DNA from: Bacillota bacterium
GTDB taxonomy: Bacteria; Bacillota; Clostridia; DSM-8532
Assembly: GCA_023440865.1 (NCBI GenBank)
Contig: JAEXRM010000061.1
Coordinates: forward strand, 4,230-68,229
Length of the DNA: 64,000 nt
Direction of reading: 5' to 3'
The notes beneath the pieces are model-generated. The model was given only the letters and a program-made list of their open reading frames with translations. It was not told the origin of the DNA and did not search any database. This document shows, in pieces, positions 35,530 to 44,180 of this stretch (positions within the stretch are counted from its first letter, which is position 1; each line of letters opens with the position of its first letter). A program made the translations under genes and the position numbers.

Positions 35530-37203
35530 CTAGCGGTCGGACGTCGATTGCCTGCGGAAATCGCTGACGGACATGCCGGTCCATTTCTTGAAGCAGATGC
35601 CGAAGTAGTGCTGGTTGACGATGCCAACGGCCTCGGCGACCTCGTAGGCCTTCATGTCCGTCTCCCGCAGCAGGCGGACGGCCTTCTCCATGCGTAGCGT
35701 CGTGAGGTGCTCCACGAAGTTCTGGCCGGTTTCCTGCTTGAAGATGCGGCTCAGATAGCTCATGTTCACGAAATGCACCTTCGCCGTGCGGGCAAGCGAC
35801 AGCTCCGGGTCCGCGAGGTTCTCCCGGATGTATTCCCTCACCTGGCCGATGACCTGGCTGACCTTGCGGCTCTGCATGCCCGCCAGCACCTGCAGGGTGC
35901 GTTCGGCGGTCTCCTCGACATAACGGCGGATATCCGGCAGGGTGCTCATCCCGAAAATCCGGTCGAAAGGGTGTGCGTTGCCCGGTAGCACGTCCGGCAG
36001 ATTGGCGCCGGTATCCGCCGCGACATTCACGATGATCGACAGCGCGCTCGCAGCCAGGGCCCGAAAGGCGTCGATGCGGGGCACGCCCGCCGTGCCCGCC
36101 TCCGAAAAGGCATGGCCGATCAAGCCGAGCACCTTGTCCCGCATGCCGACCTTGAGATAGAAGCCCAGCTCCTCCAGCGGCTCGCCGTTGGGTGCCGATG
36201 CATCGCGGCTGATAGGGTTGATGTCATCGTAGCCGATGATGGCGTTGTTGCCCACAACCAGCTTGTAGTGCAGCGCCTGCACCGCCTCGCGGTAGGAGGA
36301 CCGGGCGCGCGCGATGCTGTCGTATGCCTTGCCGATGCCGACGCACACGCAGCACTGCAGCTTGTTCACCAGCATGGCGTGCACCGATGCGATGCAGTCG
36401 TCGAGTCCCACGTCCGGATCGCTGGACAGGATCACGACATACTGGTTGTTGTCGAAAAAGACATGCACCCGGCCGTCGTCGCGGAAAAAGCGTTCCGTGA
36501 GCTCCCGGCACTGCATGCGCAGCAGCAGCCGCGCCTCCTCGCCGTCCCCTCCACCGTCCCCGATACCGATGCCGCCTCCGATCCCATCGCCGGTTCCCTC
36601 GCCGGTCATGTCGCCGGACTGGGCCGGCAGGGCTTCCATGACGGCGACCTGCACATGGCGTTCATCGAGGAGAATGCGGAAATACCTGGCCCTTCCGAGC
36701 AGCTCCTCGGGCTCGAGCGTGCTCTGCACCAGCTCGTTGAGGGTTTTTTCGCGCAGGAAGGGCAGGTTGTCCTCGAGCTGTTTTCGGATGCGGGCGTATT
36801 CAGCCGTGAAATCGCGCTCCTTGAGGATCTTCTCGCGGATGTCGACGGCCACCTTGCGGATCTCGTCGTCATTGACGGGCTTGAGCAGGAAGTCGGAGAT
36901 GCCGATCTTGATGCCGCGCTTGGCGTACTCGAACTCCTCGTAGCCGGTCAGCACGATGATTTTCACGGAGGCATGCCGTTCATAGACGAGCCGGCCGAAC
37001 TCGAGGCCGTCCATGTAGGGCATGTTGATGTCGGTGAAGATCACGTCCGGCTGCAGCATCTCCACCATTTCAAGCGCCTCGGGCGCGTTGGCCGCCTCAC
37101 CGACCACCTCGTAGCCGATGGCATGCCAGTCCAGGCAGTTGCGCAGCAGGCTTCTGACCAGATGCTCGTCGTCGACGAACATCACCTTGAGCAGGTTGTC
37201 CAT
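35530..37203 (-). CDS. Response regulator, YesN type (receiver + AraC DNA-binding domain)
   Basis: A 557-residue regulator paired with the kinase gene 3 bases upstream. The receiver has D11/D12, phospho-acceptor D58 (VIFTDINMPY) and the Lys of LLKPV. The C-terminal AraC domain carries LSLARTAKVHFVNMSYLSRIF and AYEVAEAVGIVNQHYFGICF. The linker contains an unusual run of about 25 Gly/Asp/Ile residues (about residues 201-225), which looks like a recent low-complexity expansion. By position it should activate the binding protein-permease-GH94-GH16 operon that follows. Confidence 0.92.
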   Translation of the reverse strand: MDNLLKVMFVDDEHLVRSLLRNCLDWHAIGYEVVGEAANAPEALEMVEMLQPDVIFTDINMPYMDGLEFGRLVYERHASVKIIVLTGYEEFEYAKRGIKIGISDFLLKPVNDDEIRKVAVDIREKILKERDFTAEYARIRKQLEDNLPFLREKTLNELVQSTLEPEELLGRARYFRILLDERHVQVAVMEALPAQSGDMTGEGTGDGIGGGIGIGDGGGDGEEARLLLRMQCRELTERFFRDDGRVHVFFDNNQYVVILSSDPDVGLDDCIASVHAMLVNKLQCCVCVGIGKAYDSIARARSSYREAVQALHYKLVVGNNAIIGYDDINPISRDASAPNGEPLEELGFYLKVGMRDKVLGLIGHAFSEAGTAGVPRIDAFRALAASALSIIVNVAADTGANLPDVLPGNAHPFDRIFGMSTLPDIRRYVEETAERTLQVLAGMQSRKVSQVIGQVREYIRENLADPELSLARTAKVHFVNMSYLSRIFKQETGQNFVEHLTTLRMEKAVRLLRETDMKAYEVAEAVGIVNQHYFGICFKKWTGMSVSDFRRQSTSDR

Positions 37204-37206
37204 GCG

Positions 37207-39030
37207 TCATTCCTTTCCCTTGGCCGGAACCCGGATGGTGATCGTGGTGCCCTCGCCCCATTCGCTTTCGATGGTCATGGGCTCGGCGATGCCATAGAAG
37301 ATCCGCAGCCGCTCGAGCGTGCCGCGCAAGCCGAAGCCCGACCGCCGGCCCGCCGGCAGGTCCGGCGACATCACATCCCGGATGAACTCGGGGCGCATGC
37401 CCACCCCGTCGTCACGGACGGACAGCACCACCTGCTCCTCATCCCGCCGCACGGACACCCAGATGTTCCCCGGCTCGCCCTTGGGCTTGATGCCGTGATA
37501 GAGCGCATTCTCCGCCAGCGGCTGCAGGATGAGCTTGAGAATGGGCGTCCCGCCTGCCGTTTCATCCATGTCGTAATGCGCCGTGAAGATGTCCCCGTAC
37601 CGCACCTGCTGGATGGCCATGTAGTTTTTCACCACCTCGACCTCCTCGGCGACGGTGATGACCTCGCTGCCCTTGCTCAGGCTGATGCGATAGTAGCTGC
37701 CCAGGGCCTTCATCAGGCGGTATACCTCGTCGTTGCGGCCGGACAGGGCCAGCGAGGATATGGCGTCGAACGTGTTGTAGAGGAAATGCGGCTTGATCTG
37801 CGCCTGCAGCACGTCGAGCTCGCCCTTGCGCTTGAGGCGCTGGTCCTCCACCACACGCTCGATGAGGGTTTGGATCTGCGTGATCATGAGGTTGTAGGCA
37901 TCCCGCAGCTTGCCGATCTCGTCGTTGCCGGCCTCGATGTCCACCCGCACGAACTCGCCCCGTTCCACGCCCTTCATCGAGACGAGCAGCTTGTGGATGG
38001 GCGTCGAGATCATGCGGGATATGACGACGGTGCCCATGAACAGGACGATGGCGTTGAACAGGATGATCGCGATGGTGATGCCGTAGAATGCCGTCGACTC
38101 GCGCGACAGCTCGTCGAAGGGCATGGCGCTGACGATGCGCCAGCCGTACTGCTCCATCCGCAGGTGGGAGAAGAGATAATCGCGGCCCCCGACGCTGCGG
38201 ATGATCGACCCCTCGCGCTCGCCGGGCTGCTCCAGGGTCTCCAGGCTTAGCAGCTGCGGATTCCTGAAATCGACGACGGGCGCGCCGGATTCGTCCAGAA
38301 TACGGATGTCGGTGTCGTAGTTGCGGCGGATGTCGGCCCAGGCCTGTGCGAAGGAGGTCTGGGCGATGTTCAGGATCATCACGCCGACCGGCTCCTGCGT
38401 ATAGATGTCATTGACGATGCGGATGAGCGACATGTAGGTGTCTTCCGGCGTTTCGGACAGCACGCCGCCCGCATGCCGGCGCAGGATGAACCCCCCCTGC
38501 GCCTGGACGGCGTCGCCATACCACGGCGCCTTTTCGATCGATCCGATCGTGAGCGCCTTGAGCGGGAACTTGTCGATGCCGTACCGCCGGCTGCCGCTGT
38601 CGAAGATGTAGATGGACGAGATGAAGGGAAACCCGTCGAGGAAACGGGACAGGTGCGCGTTCACAATGCGCTGGGTGTCCAGGTTGCCCGCGTCCACCGC
38701 GCCGCCGGAGGCGCCATCGAGGCTGTCGCTGATGCGTTTGCGCTCCTTGAGCGGGTTTTGGATCTCATCGCTCGTGATGATGACCTTGGAGAGGTTGCGG
38801 GCGTTCTCGACCATCGTCTCGATGTTGGCGCTGATCGAATACAGCGTCTGCATCGAAACGGACCGCACCTTGCCGGATATGGTGTCCTGGTAGACGTTCT
38901 GGTAGATCACGCTGCTGAGCACGACGGAAAGGATCAGCAGCGATCCGTAGAACAACAGGATCCTCGTGCTGATCCTGGCATCCGACAGTCTGCGCCGGAT
39001 CCGGCCCACCATGTTCCTCATCGCACCCAT
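37207..39030 (-). CDS. Sensor histidine kinase, YesM type
   Basis: A 607-residue membrane kinase. A transmembrane helix at about 22-42 (ISTRILLFYGSLLILSVVLSS) and another near 305-330 enclose a double-Cache-like sensor of about 260 residues (SIYIFDSGSRRYG, DIRILDESGAPVVDF). A HAMP segment, the phospho-acceptor His in IKPHFLYNT, and ATPase motifs LAENALYHG, VRDDGVGM and GLRGTLERLRI follow. Its gene abuts the regulator gene by 3 bases. The ligand is unknown; the operon context suggests an imported beta-glucan oligosaccharide. Confidence 0.92.
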   Translation of the reverse strand: MGAMRNMVGRIRRRLSDARISTRILLFYGSLLILSVVLSSVIYQNVYQDTISGKVRSVSMQTLYSISANIETMVENARNLSKVIITSDEIQNPLKERKRISDSLDGASGGAVDAGNLDTQRIVNAHLSRFLDGFPFISSIYIFDSGSRRYGIDKFPLKALTIGSIEKAPWYGDAVQAQGGFILRRHAGGVLSETPEDTYMSLIRIVNDIYTQEPVGVMILNIAQTSFAQAWADIRRNYDTDIRILDESGAPVVDFRNPQLLSLETLEQPGEREGSIIRSVGGRDYLFSHLRMEQYGWRIVSAMPFDELSRESTAFYGITIAIILFNAIVLFMGTVVISRMISTPIHKLLVSMKGVERGEFVRVDIEAGNDEIGKLRDAYNLMITQIQTLIERVVEDQRLKRKGELDVLQAQIKPHFLYNTFDAISSLALSGRNDEVYRLMKALGSYYRISLSKGSEVITVAEEVEVVKNYMAIQQVRYGDIFTAHYDMDETAGGTPILKLILQPLAENALYHGIKPKGEPGNIWVSVRRDEEQVVLSVRDDGVGMRPEFIRDVMSPDLPAGRRSGFGLRGTLERLRIFYGIAEPMTIESEWGEGTTITIRVPAKGKE

Positions 39031-39156
39031 TCCGATCCCCGCCTCTTTCCGGCGACCTCGTCCATCAGGAAGAAGATCGCCGCCACCTGCGCGCCAGCGC
39101 GCACAAAGGTCTCCGCCTGTTCCCGTTCACGCACGCAGGGTGCCGTTCCGCTCCCC

Positions 39157-41895
39157 TCAGTCTCGCACAAAGGGAGCCGCCGCACATTCCATCAGCACCG
39201 TGAAGGCCTGTGCCTCGGTCGAGGTGCCGGGCCGGTCGAAGAACGGAGAGCCGCAGGCACCCTGCAGCAGGCCGTCGCGGTCGATCCGCGCGATGGCGGC
39301 CTCCCGCATGATATGGGCATCCGGCAGCCAGGACGTCGCAAGCCATCCGCCATGCACACTTTCGAAAATTGCGTAGGCGAGCATCTGCCCCAGGTTGCTT
39401 TCCACAAACGAGGACGGATCGTCGACGATGTCATGGAACAGGCCGTCCGCACGCCGATGGGCGATGCACCCGGCAAGCAGCGCCTCGAGCCATGCGACCA
39501 GCTCGTTCCTTTCCTCCGCGCGGTCGGCCGGCATGCATGCGATGATCTCCGCCAGGCCGGCGGCCGTCCAGCCGTTGCCGCCACCCCAGCACAGGCCGCG
39601 CACCCAGTTTCCGGTTACCGCGTCGCGGATGTGGCGCATCATGCGCATTTCCGGATCCCACAGCGCTTTTCTCATGCCGCGGAGCTGCCTCACGGCCTCA
39701 TCGATGTCGCCAAGCGCCGCGAAGGCCGGAGGCGCCATGTAGGGGCTGTCGGACCAGAACTGCGCCGCGTCGGTGACATGGTAGAGCGTGCCCGCCGCAT
39801 CGCGCGGCGCCACCTCGTACGCATACCGACGCGCCTCGGACAGGGCACGCATCAGGCGCGCCTCGCCGGTCTCCCGCGCCGCATAGGCAAGCAGGGGGAT
39901 GTGGGCGATGGCATCGGTGCTGGCCGTGCAGTCCTCGACCATGCCGGGCCGTCCGTCGGGCCGCTGGCGCAGGGCGGCATCGCGTGCGAAGCCGATTGCG
40001 AGGTCGCGTTTGCCGGCCCGCACGAGCGCGCGCCCGCCGACCGCCTGCTCCCAGCACTGGCGCTGCAGGCAAAGCATCGCCTCGACGGACTTGTCGATGC
40101 GCGTCTGGCGCCGCATGCCGTCACCCTTGCGGATTGCCGCGGAACGCCCGTTCCTGCCAGTTTCCGCCTCGCCGCCGGCGTTGACCTTCATCCGGAAGGG
40201 TGCCACAGGCCATCCGGCACCGCCGAACAGGTTCGCCTCCGTGTAATTCGCCCAGCCATACCGCACGGCAACAGGCGCCGGCACCGCCTCCGCCCGCACG
40301 CGCACGATGGCGCTGGTGCCATCCCCGGCACCCCCGATCGTCGCCAAGGCAGGATGGAACACCCCGTCGGCACCGGCCAATGCAAACCCCTTCACGGGCG
40401 TATGGCCGTCCCGGGCGGCACACGCACCCTCCATCGCAAGCGGATCGCGCGAACCGGCCTCCAGCGCGCCCGCACATCCCTCGAACCGGATGAGGAGCTG
40501 ATTCTCTTCCCGCTCCACCGCCACCGGCACGGGCCCGGCCGCCTGGACAGGAAGGCCGTACAGATGCCGCTCCGCCAACAGCGCGAGGCGCTCGCCGACC
40601 GGCCGCTTGTGCTTGGGATGGATGTCCGTCCGGTCGCCCACATCATGGATGGGCGCGGTGAACACGCGGGCATCCCGCTCCGCGAGGCGCATCTGCTGCT
40701 CGCGCAGCACGGCCCAGGCTTCTCCGTCCGGGTTGCCGTCGCAGCCGTAGGAAGCCAGCTGCACCACCAGGAACGGCAGGTCGGGTTGCCGGTACAGCTG
40801 ACGCCAGCGGGCGATCAGGGTTTCAAGCAGGCGGCCGTACTTCTCGGCGCCCTTGCCGTTTGCCGGATCGACCGGATCGGTCTCGCCGGCATCGGTCTCC
40901 CCCTGGTACCACAGCGCGCCCGCGACCGCATACGGCGCAAGCGGCTCGAGCATGGTGTGATACAGCCCGAAGGGGCTGAGCGCGTTCTTCGGTCCGTTCG
41001 GCGGCGGCCAGGGATATCCGCCCACGAAGGTCTCCCGTTCGGCGGCGGACAAGTCCCGCGCCATCGCCTCCCTGTCACGGGCGATCCAGGCTTCGACGGC
41101 GGCCGCGTAGGCGGCGCGCTCCGCCTCATAGGCGGCAGGCTCCACGGTTGCAAGCAGCGAGCGGTACTCCGTGAGCCACGGCATCAGCTGCGGATCGCTT
41201 TGGAGATCTTCCTCCGCAAGCCAGCAGGTGGCCGAGGAGCCGCCCCAGCTGGCGTCAAGGATGCCGATCGGCACGTCGACATCCGCCTGCAGCCTGCGGG
41301 CGAAATGGAACGCGACGGCGGAGAATTCCGGCGCCGCTTCCGGCGTGCAGACCTGCCAGACCGGCGCCCGGCAGAACGGTGCGTCCGGCTCGTCCGTCAG
41401 CGCACCGACGTATGGCACGCGCGGCGCGAAATAGGAACGGATCATCGGCAGCTCGGCCTTCTGCGCCCATTGCCTCGCTTCGAGCGATTCCCGCATGCGG
41501 TATTCCATGTTCGACTGGCCGCCGGCGAGATAGACGTCGCCAACCAGCACGTCGGAGAAGGTGATGCGGGCAGCCGGACAAGGTTCGGCGCCATCGGCCG
41601 CACCGCCGGCAGGGACGCGGGCATCCGCCACAGCATGGCATTCCGCGACCAGCGTGAACGCCGGCCCCGGCGCCATCGGATCGAGCTGCGCCATCCACCG
41701 GCCGGCGCAGACCGCCGCCCACTTTTCCCGGCCGTTGCAGGCAATGCGCACGCGGCTTCCCGCGGGTGCCTCACCCCAAACGGGAACCGGCCGGCCCCGC
41801 TGCAGCACCATGTGATCGCCGAAGACCGGCGCGAGACGAAACTCGGGCTGTCTCACCGCCGAAGCGGCTGCCTGTGCCTTTTCCGTGCTCTCCAT
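39157..41895 (-). CDS. Fusion of SGNH carbohydrate acetylesterase and GH88/105-like unsaturated uronyl hydrolase
   Basis: A 912-residue protein without signal peptide. Residues about 1-560 resemble sialate O-acetylesterase-type SGNH esterases: LAPVFGDHMVLQRGRPVPVWG at the start, GGQSNMEY with the nucleophile Ser, GILDASWGGSSA, and the catalytic D-x-x-H in TDIHPKHKRPVGERL. Residues about 575-912 are an alpha/alpha barrel like GH105 unsaturated rhamnogalacturonyl hydrolases: WSDSPYMAPPAFAALG, then CWGGGNGW where WGRGNGW is usual, and VESNLGQMLAYAIFE. One protein could therefore deacetylate and remove the unsaturated uronic end of pectin fragments. The stop of the Rieske gene is one base upstream of the ATG, so the two are coupled. 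Confidence 0.82.
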   Translation of the reverse strand: MESTEKAQAAASAVRQPEFRLAPVFGDHMVLQRGRPVPVWGEAPAGSRVRIACNGREKWAAVCAGRWMAQLDPMAPGPAFTLVAECHAVADARVPAGGAADGAEPCPAARITFSDVLVGDVYLAGGQSNMEYRMRESLEARQWAQKAELPMIRSYFAPRVPYVGALTDEPDAPFCRAPVWQVCTPEAAPEFSAVAFHFARRLQADVDVPIGILDASWGGSSATCWLAEEDLQSDPQLMPWLTEYRSLLATVEPAAYEAERAAYAAAVEAWIARDREAMARDLSAAERETFVGGYPWPPPNGPKNALSPFGLYHTMLEPLAPYAVAGALWYQGETDAGETDPVDPANGKGAEKYGRLLETLIARWRQLYRQPDLPFLVVQLASYGCDGNPDGEAWAVLREQQMRLAERDARVFTAPIHDVGDRTDIHPKHKRPVGERLALLAERHLYGLPVQAAGPVPVAVEREENQLLIRFEGCAGALEAGSRDPLAMEGACAARDGHTPVKGFALAGADGVFHPALATIGGAGDGTSAIVRVRAEAVPAPVAVRYGWANYTEANLFGGAGWPVAPFRMKVNAGGEAETGRNGRSAAIRKGDGMRRQTRIDKSVEAMLCLQRQCWEQAVGGRALVRAGKRDLAIGFARDAALRQRPDGRPGMVEDCTASTDAIAHIPLLAYAARETGEARLMRALSEARRYAYEVAPRDAAGTLYHVTDAAQFWSDSPYMAPPAFAALGDIDEAVRQLRGMRKALWDPEMRMMRHIRDAVTGNWVRGLCWGGGNGWTAAGLAEIIACMPADRAEERNELVAWLEALLAGCIAHRRADGLFHDIVDDPSSFVESNLGQMLAYAIFESVHGGWLATSWLPDAHIMREAAIARIDRDGLLQGACGSPFFDRPGTSTEAQAFTVLMECAAAPFVRD

Positions 41896-41896
41896 G

Positions 41897-42871
41897 TTAC
41901 AGTTCTCCCTTCAACTGCGCGCGCCGCTTTCTGTATTCGATGATGGGCGCGTCGCCCTGGATGAGGTTTTCACCCATTTTCAGCTCGCTTTTCACCGGCA
42001 GCTGCCGCAGCACGACCCGACGGTCCTGATGCAGGACATACCGGTTGACGGGCGTACCGAGCGCATTCACGACATGCCGCAGCACCGGTGTGCGCATGAA
42101 CGCCTGGTAGAAACGCAGGTAGATGCGCGTATGGCTGTCGTCGATCGGGGCGAAGACCGCCACGATCCGCACCTTGTCGGCAACGCAGTTCTGCCACAGG
42201 TTCGGCATCTGCAGCCGCAGGTGGAACAGGTCGCGGTAGTTCGCGATCTCGTCCGCCTTCTTGGGCCGTGTGGCGCCGTCGTCTCCGACATTGTTGACAT
42301 AGAAGGTCATGAGGTTGTCTTCCCAGGTCACGACCGGACCATTGACAAGCGTGCGGTTGCCCCGGCCGATGGAGTTCGTGTGGACGAACGGCAGGTGCAC
42401 CACGTCGAGCTGGTTTTCAATCGCCCGCGTGTAGTGGACGTTCCATGTCTCCGAAAACCCGCCGTAGGTGAAACCCTCGCGCAGGTCCTCGAAGAAGGGG
42501 ATCTCCGGCAGTTCCCCGCCGTTCCGGTCTCCATGCCACAGCCAGATCAGGCCGTATTTGTCCTCGACCGTCCAGGATGAAACCCTGAACCGGTCCGGTA
42601 CGGGCGTGTTCCGGCCGTTCGCGGGAATCTGCACGACCTTGCCTGTTCCATCGTAGCGGAAGCCATGGAACGGACACGCCACGGTCTCGCCATCACAGGT
42701 CCCCTGCGCCAGCGAGGCGCCCCGATGGCAGCAGCGGTCGGCGACACAATGCACGCGGCCGTCCGCGGTGCGCCACAGGACGAGCTTCTCTCCCATGCGG
42801 GTCACGCCGACATGCCTTCCCTTGCGCACCTCGCGCGCATCCAGTATGCCATACCACTGATTCCAGATCAT
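41897..42871 (-). CDS. Rieske non-haem iron oxygenase, large subunit-like
   Basis: A 324-residue protein with an N-terminal Rieske [2Fe-2S] domain (Cys47-x-His49 and Cys66-x-x-His69, in RCCHRGA and ACPFHGF). Its C-terminal catalytic domain has the mononuclear iron ligands Asp156, His159 and His164 (DVVHLPFVH). These enzymes use O2 to demethylate or hydroxylate rings. The start at 42871 has AAGGAGG five bases upstream. It is the first gene of a transcript continuing into an esterase-GH105 fusion, an odd partner. No reductase or ferredoxin gene is adjacent. A role in O-demethylating or hydroxylating an aromatic or methylated sugar substituent is conceivable; nothing shows it. Confidence 0.85.
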   Translation of the reverse strand: MIWNQWYGILDAREVRKGRHVGVTRMGEKLVLWRTADGRVHCVADRCCHRGASLAQGTCDGETVACPFHGFRYDGTGKVVQIPANGRNTPVPDRFRVSSWTVEDKYGLIWLWHGDRNGGELPEIPFFEDLREGFTYGGFSETWNVHYTRAIENQLDVVHLPFVHTNSIGRGNRTLVNGPVVTWEDNLMTFYVNNVGDDGATRPKKADEIANYRDLFHLRLQMPNLWQNCVADKVRIVAVFAPIDDSHTRIYLRFYQAFMRTPVLRHVVNALGTPVNRYVLHQDRRVVLRQLPVKSELKMGENLIQGDAPIIEYRKRRAQLKGEL

Positions 42872-42954
42872 GCGGCCTCCTTGGTGCTTCCATCTGCCTG
42901 CTCCGGATCGGACCGCCTCTTGGCGTCGTTTCGTCATCCCTCGGCCCGGACATG

Positions 42955-42974
42955 CGTCAATCGTTATCATGATA
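42955..42974 (-). promoter_or_regulatory. Palindrome and -35-like element upstream of the Rieske gene
   Basis: TATCATGATA (42965-42974) is a perfect 10-bp palindrome adjoining TTGACG on the minus strand (42960-42955), a good -35. A convincing -10 at proper spacing is missing. It may be an operator for the Rieske-esterase transcript. Confidence 0.35.
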
Positions 42975-43049
42975 TGCTTCCATCCGACCTGTCCGCAAGT
43001 CGTCGCGAACCCAAAACACCCGCCGTGCCGGAACGGTTCCCGAATTGAA

Positions 43050-43078
43050 TTGTTTCAGGCCGGCGCAGCCGCTATAAT
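43050..43078 (+). promoter_or_regulatory. Strong sigma-70-type promoter of the AEC transporter gene
   Basis: TTGTTT (43050-43055) and a perfect TATAAT (43073-43078) are exactly 17 bases apart, 49 bases before the ATG at 43128. It is the best core promoter in the window. Confidence 0.8.
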
Positions 43079-43127
43079 GACAGAGGCACCGCCGATTCCT
43101 GCCGGCAGGTGGAAAGGATAGCCCGAC

Positions 43128-44090
43128 ATGCACGTCGCTCTGCAGATCTTCGTCCGGAACATCCTGCCCATCTTCATTCTGGTCACGCTGGGCTGCCTGA
43201 TTGGCCGCAAGTTCCAGCTCGACACGGGCACGCTCAACAAGATCAACTTCTGGCTGCTCGTCCCGGCCTTCACCTTTACGAACCTGTATGTGACGGACAT
43301 CGGCATCGACGCACTCCGCGCGCTGGCTGTCGCGGCGCTCATTCTCTGCGCGAACCTGCTGACGGGCTTCCTGGTCGCCCGTGCGCGGGGCTACCGGGAC
43401 GGCCTGGGCAACGCCTTCCAGAACGCCATCGCCTTCTACAACTCCGGCAACATCGGCATTCCGCTGGTCACGCTGGTGTTTTCGAGCGGCGCCTTCCTGG
43501 TCGGCGGCAAGTCGCCGTACCTTGACGTGGCGCTGACCACCCAGATCATGGTACTCGTCGTGCAGAACGTATCGGTGAACACGATCGGCTTCTTCAATGC
43601 CGGCCGCGCGAACCGGCACTGGAAGGACGCCGTGAGAAATGTCGTCGGCATGCCCGCCATCTACGCGGTCACCGCGGCGTTCCTTGTCAAGCTCGTTCCG
43701 TTCGACCTCACGGCGACCCCCCTGTGGCCGGCACTGACCTACCTCAGAAACGGCCTGGTGCCGATCGCGCTGACCATTCTGGGCATCCAGCTGGCCAAGA
43801 CAAGGTTCCGCATCAGCAACCGCACGGCCTGGCTTGCCGTGTTTCTGCGGCTGATCGGCGGGCCGCTGCTGGCACTGGTGTTCATCCGCCTGCTCGGCAT
43901 CACCGGCGTGGTGGCGCAGACGCTGTTGATTTCGAGTGCCGTGCCGACAGCGGTCAACTCCGCGCTGGTGGCGCTCGAATGCGACAACCATCCGGATTTC
44001 GCGACGCAGGTGGTCGTGCTGAGCACGCTGTTCGGCAGCTTCACGCTGATCGGCGCCATCTACATGGCCTCCGTGCTGTATCCCGTCTGA
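43128..44090 (+). CDS. AEC (auxin efflux carrier) family transporter
   Basis: A 320-residue membrane protein with about ten hydrophobic helices in two inverted halves. FNSGNIGIP-like sequence (AFYNSGNIGIPLVTLVF) in helix 4 and LLISSAVPTAVNS near helix 9 are the family hallmarks. Members export or take up organic acids such as malate or malonate; the substrate here is unknown. A strong promoter lies just upstream. The following AraC-type regulator gene (90 bases downstream, same strand) may be in the same transcript. Divergent from the Rieske gene. Confidence 0.9.
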   Translation: MHVALQIFVRNILPIFILVTLGCLIGRKFQLDTGTLNKINFWLLVPAFTFTNLYVTDIGIDALRALAVAALILCANLLTGFLVARARGYRDGLGNAFQNAIAFYNSGNIGIPLVTLVFSSGAFLVGGKSPYLDVALTTQIMVLVVQNVSVNTIGFFNAGRANRHWKDAVRNVVGMPAIYAVTAAFLVKLVPFDLTATPLWPALTYLRNGLVPIALTILGIQLAKTRFRISNRTAWLAVFLRLIGGPLLALVFIRLLGITGVVAQTLLISSAVPTAVNSALVALECDNHPDFATQVVVLSTLFGSFTLIGAIYMASVLYPV

Positions 44091-44180
44091 TGCGGCGGTC
44101 ACGGCTCCGGCATGCCGGCAAGGCATGCGCCGGCAAACCCCGGTCGTTGCGGTGAAGGCGTTCACAGAAAGGAGCGGCAC

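Noticed and set aside
35515..35530. T-run plus short hairpin after the third response regulator as a terminator
   Set aside because: On the minus strand the hairpin is followed by A residues, not U, so it is not a rho-independent terminator for that gene.
38473..41943. Very long plus-strand open frame (1156 codons) and similar long frames opposite real genes, for example 127-1485, 2779-4428, 36112-38250 and 45028-47634
   Set aside because: They are antisense to genes with clear domains, are rich in His/Arg/Asp/Gly without folds, and lack ribosome-binding sites. They arise from high GC content.
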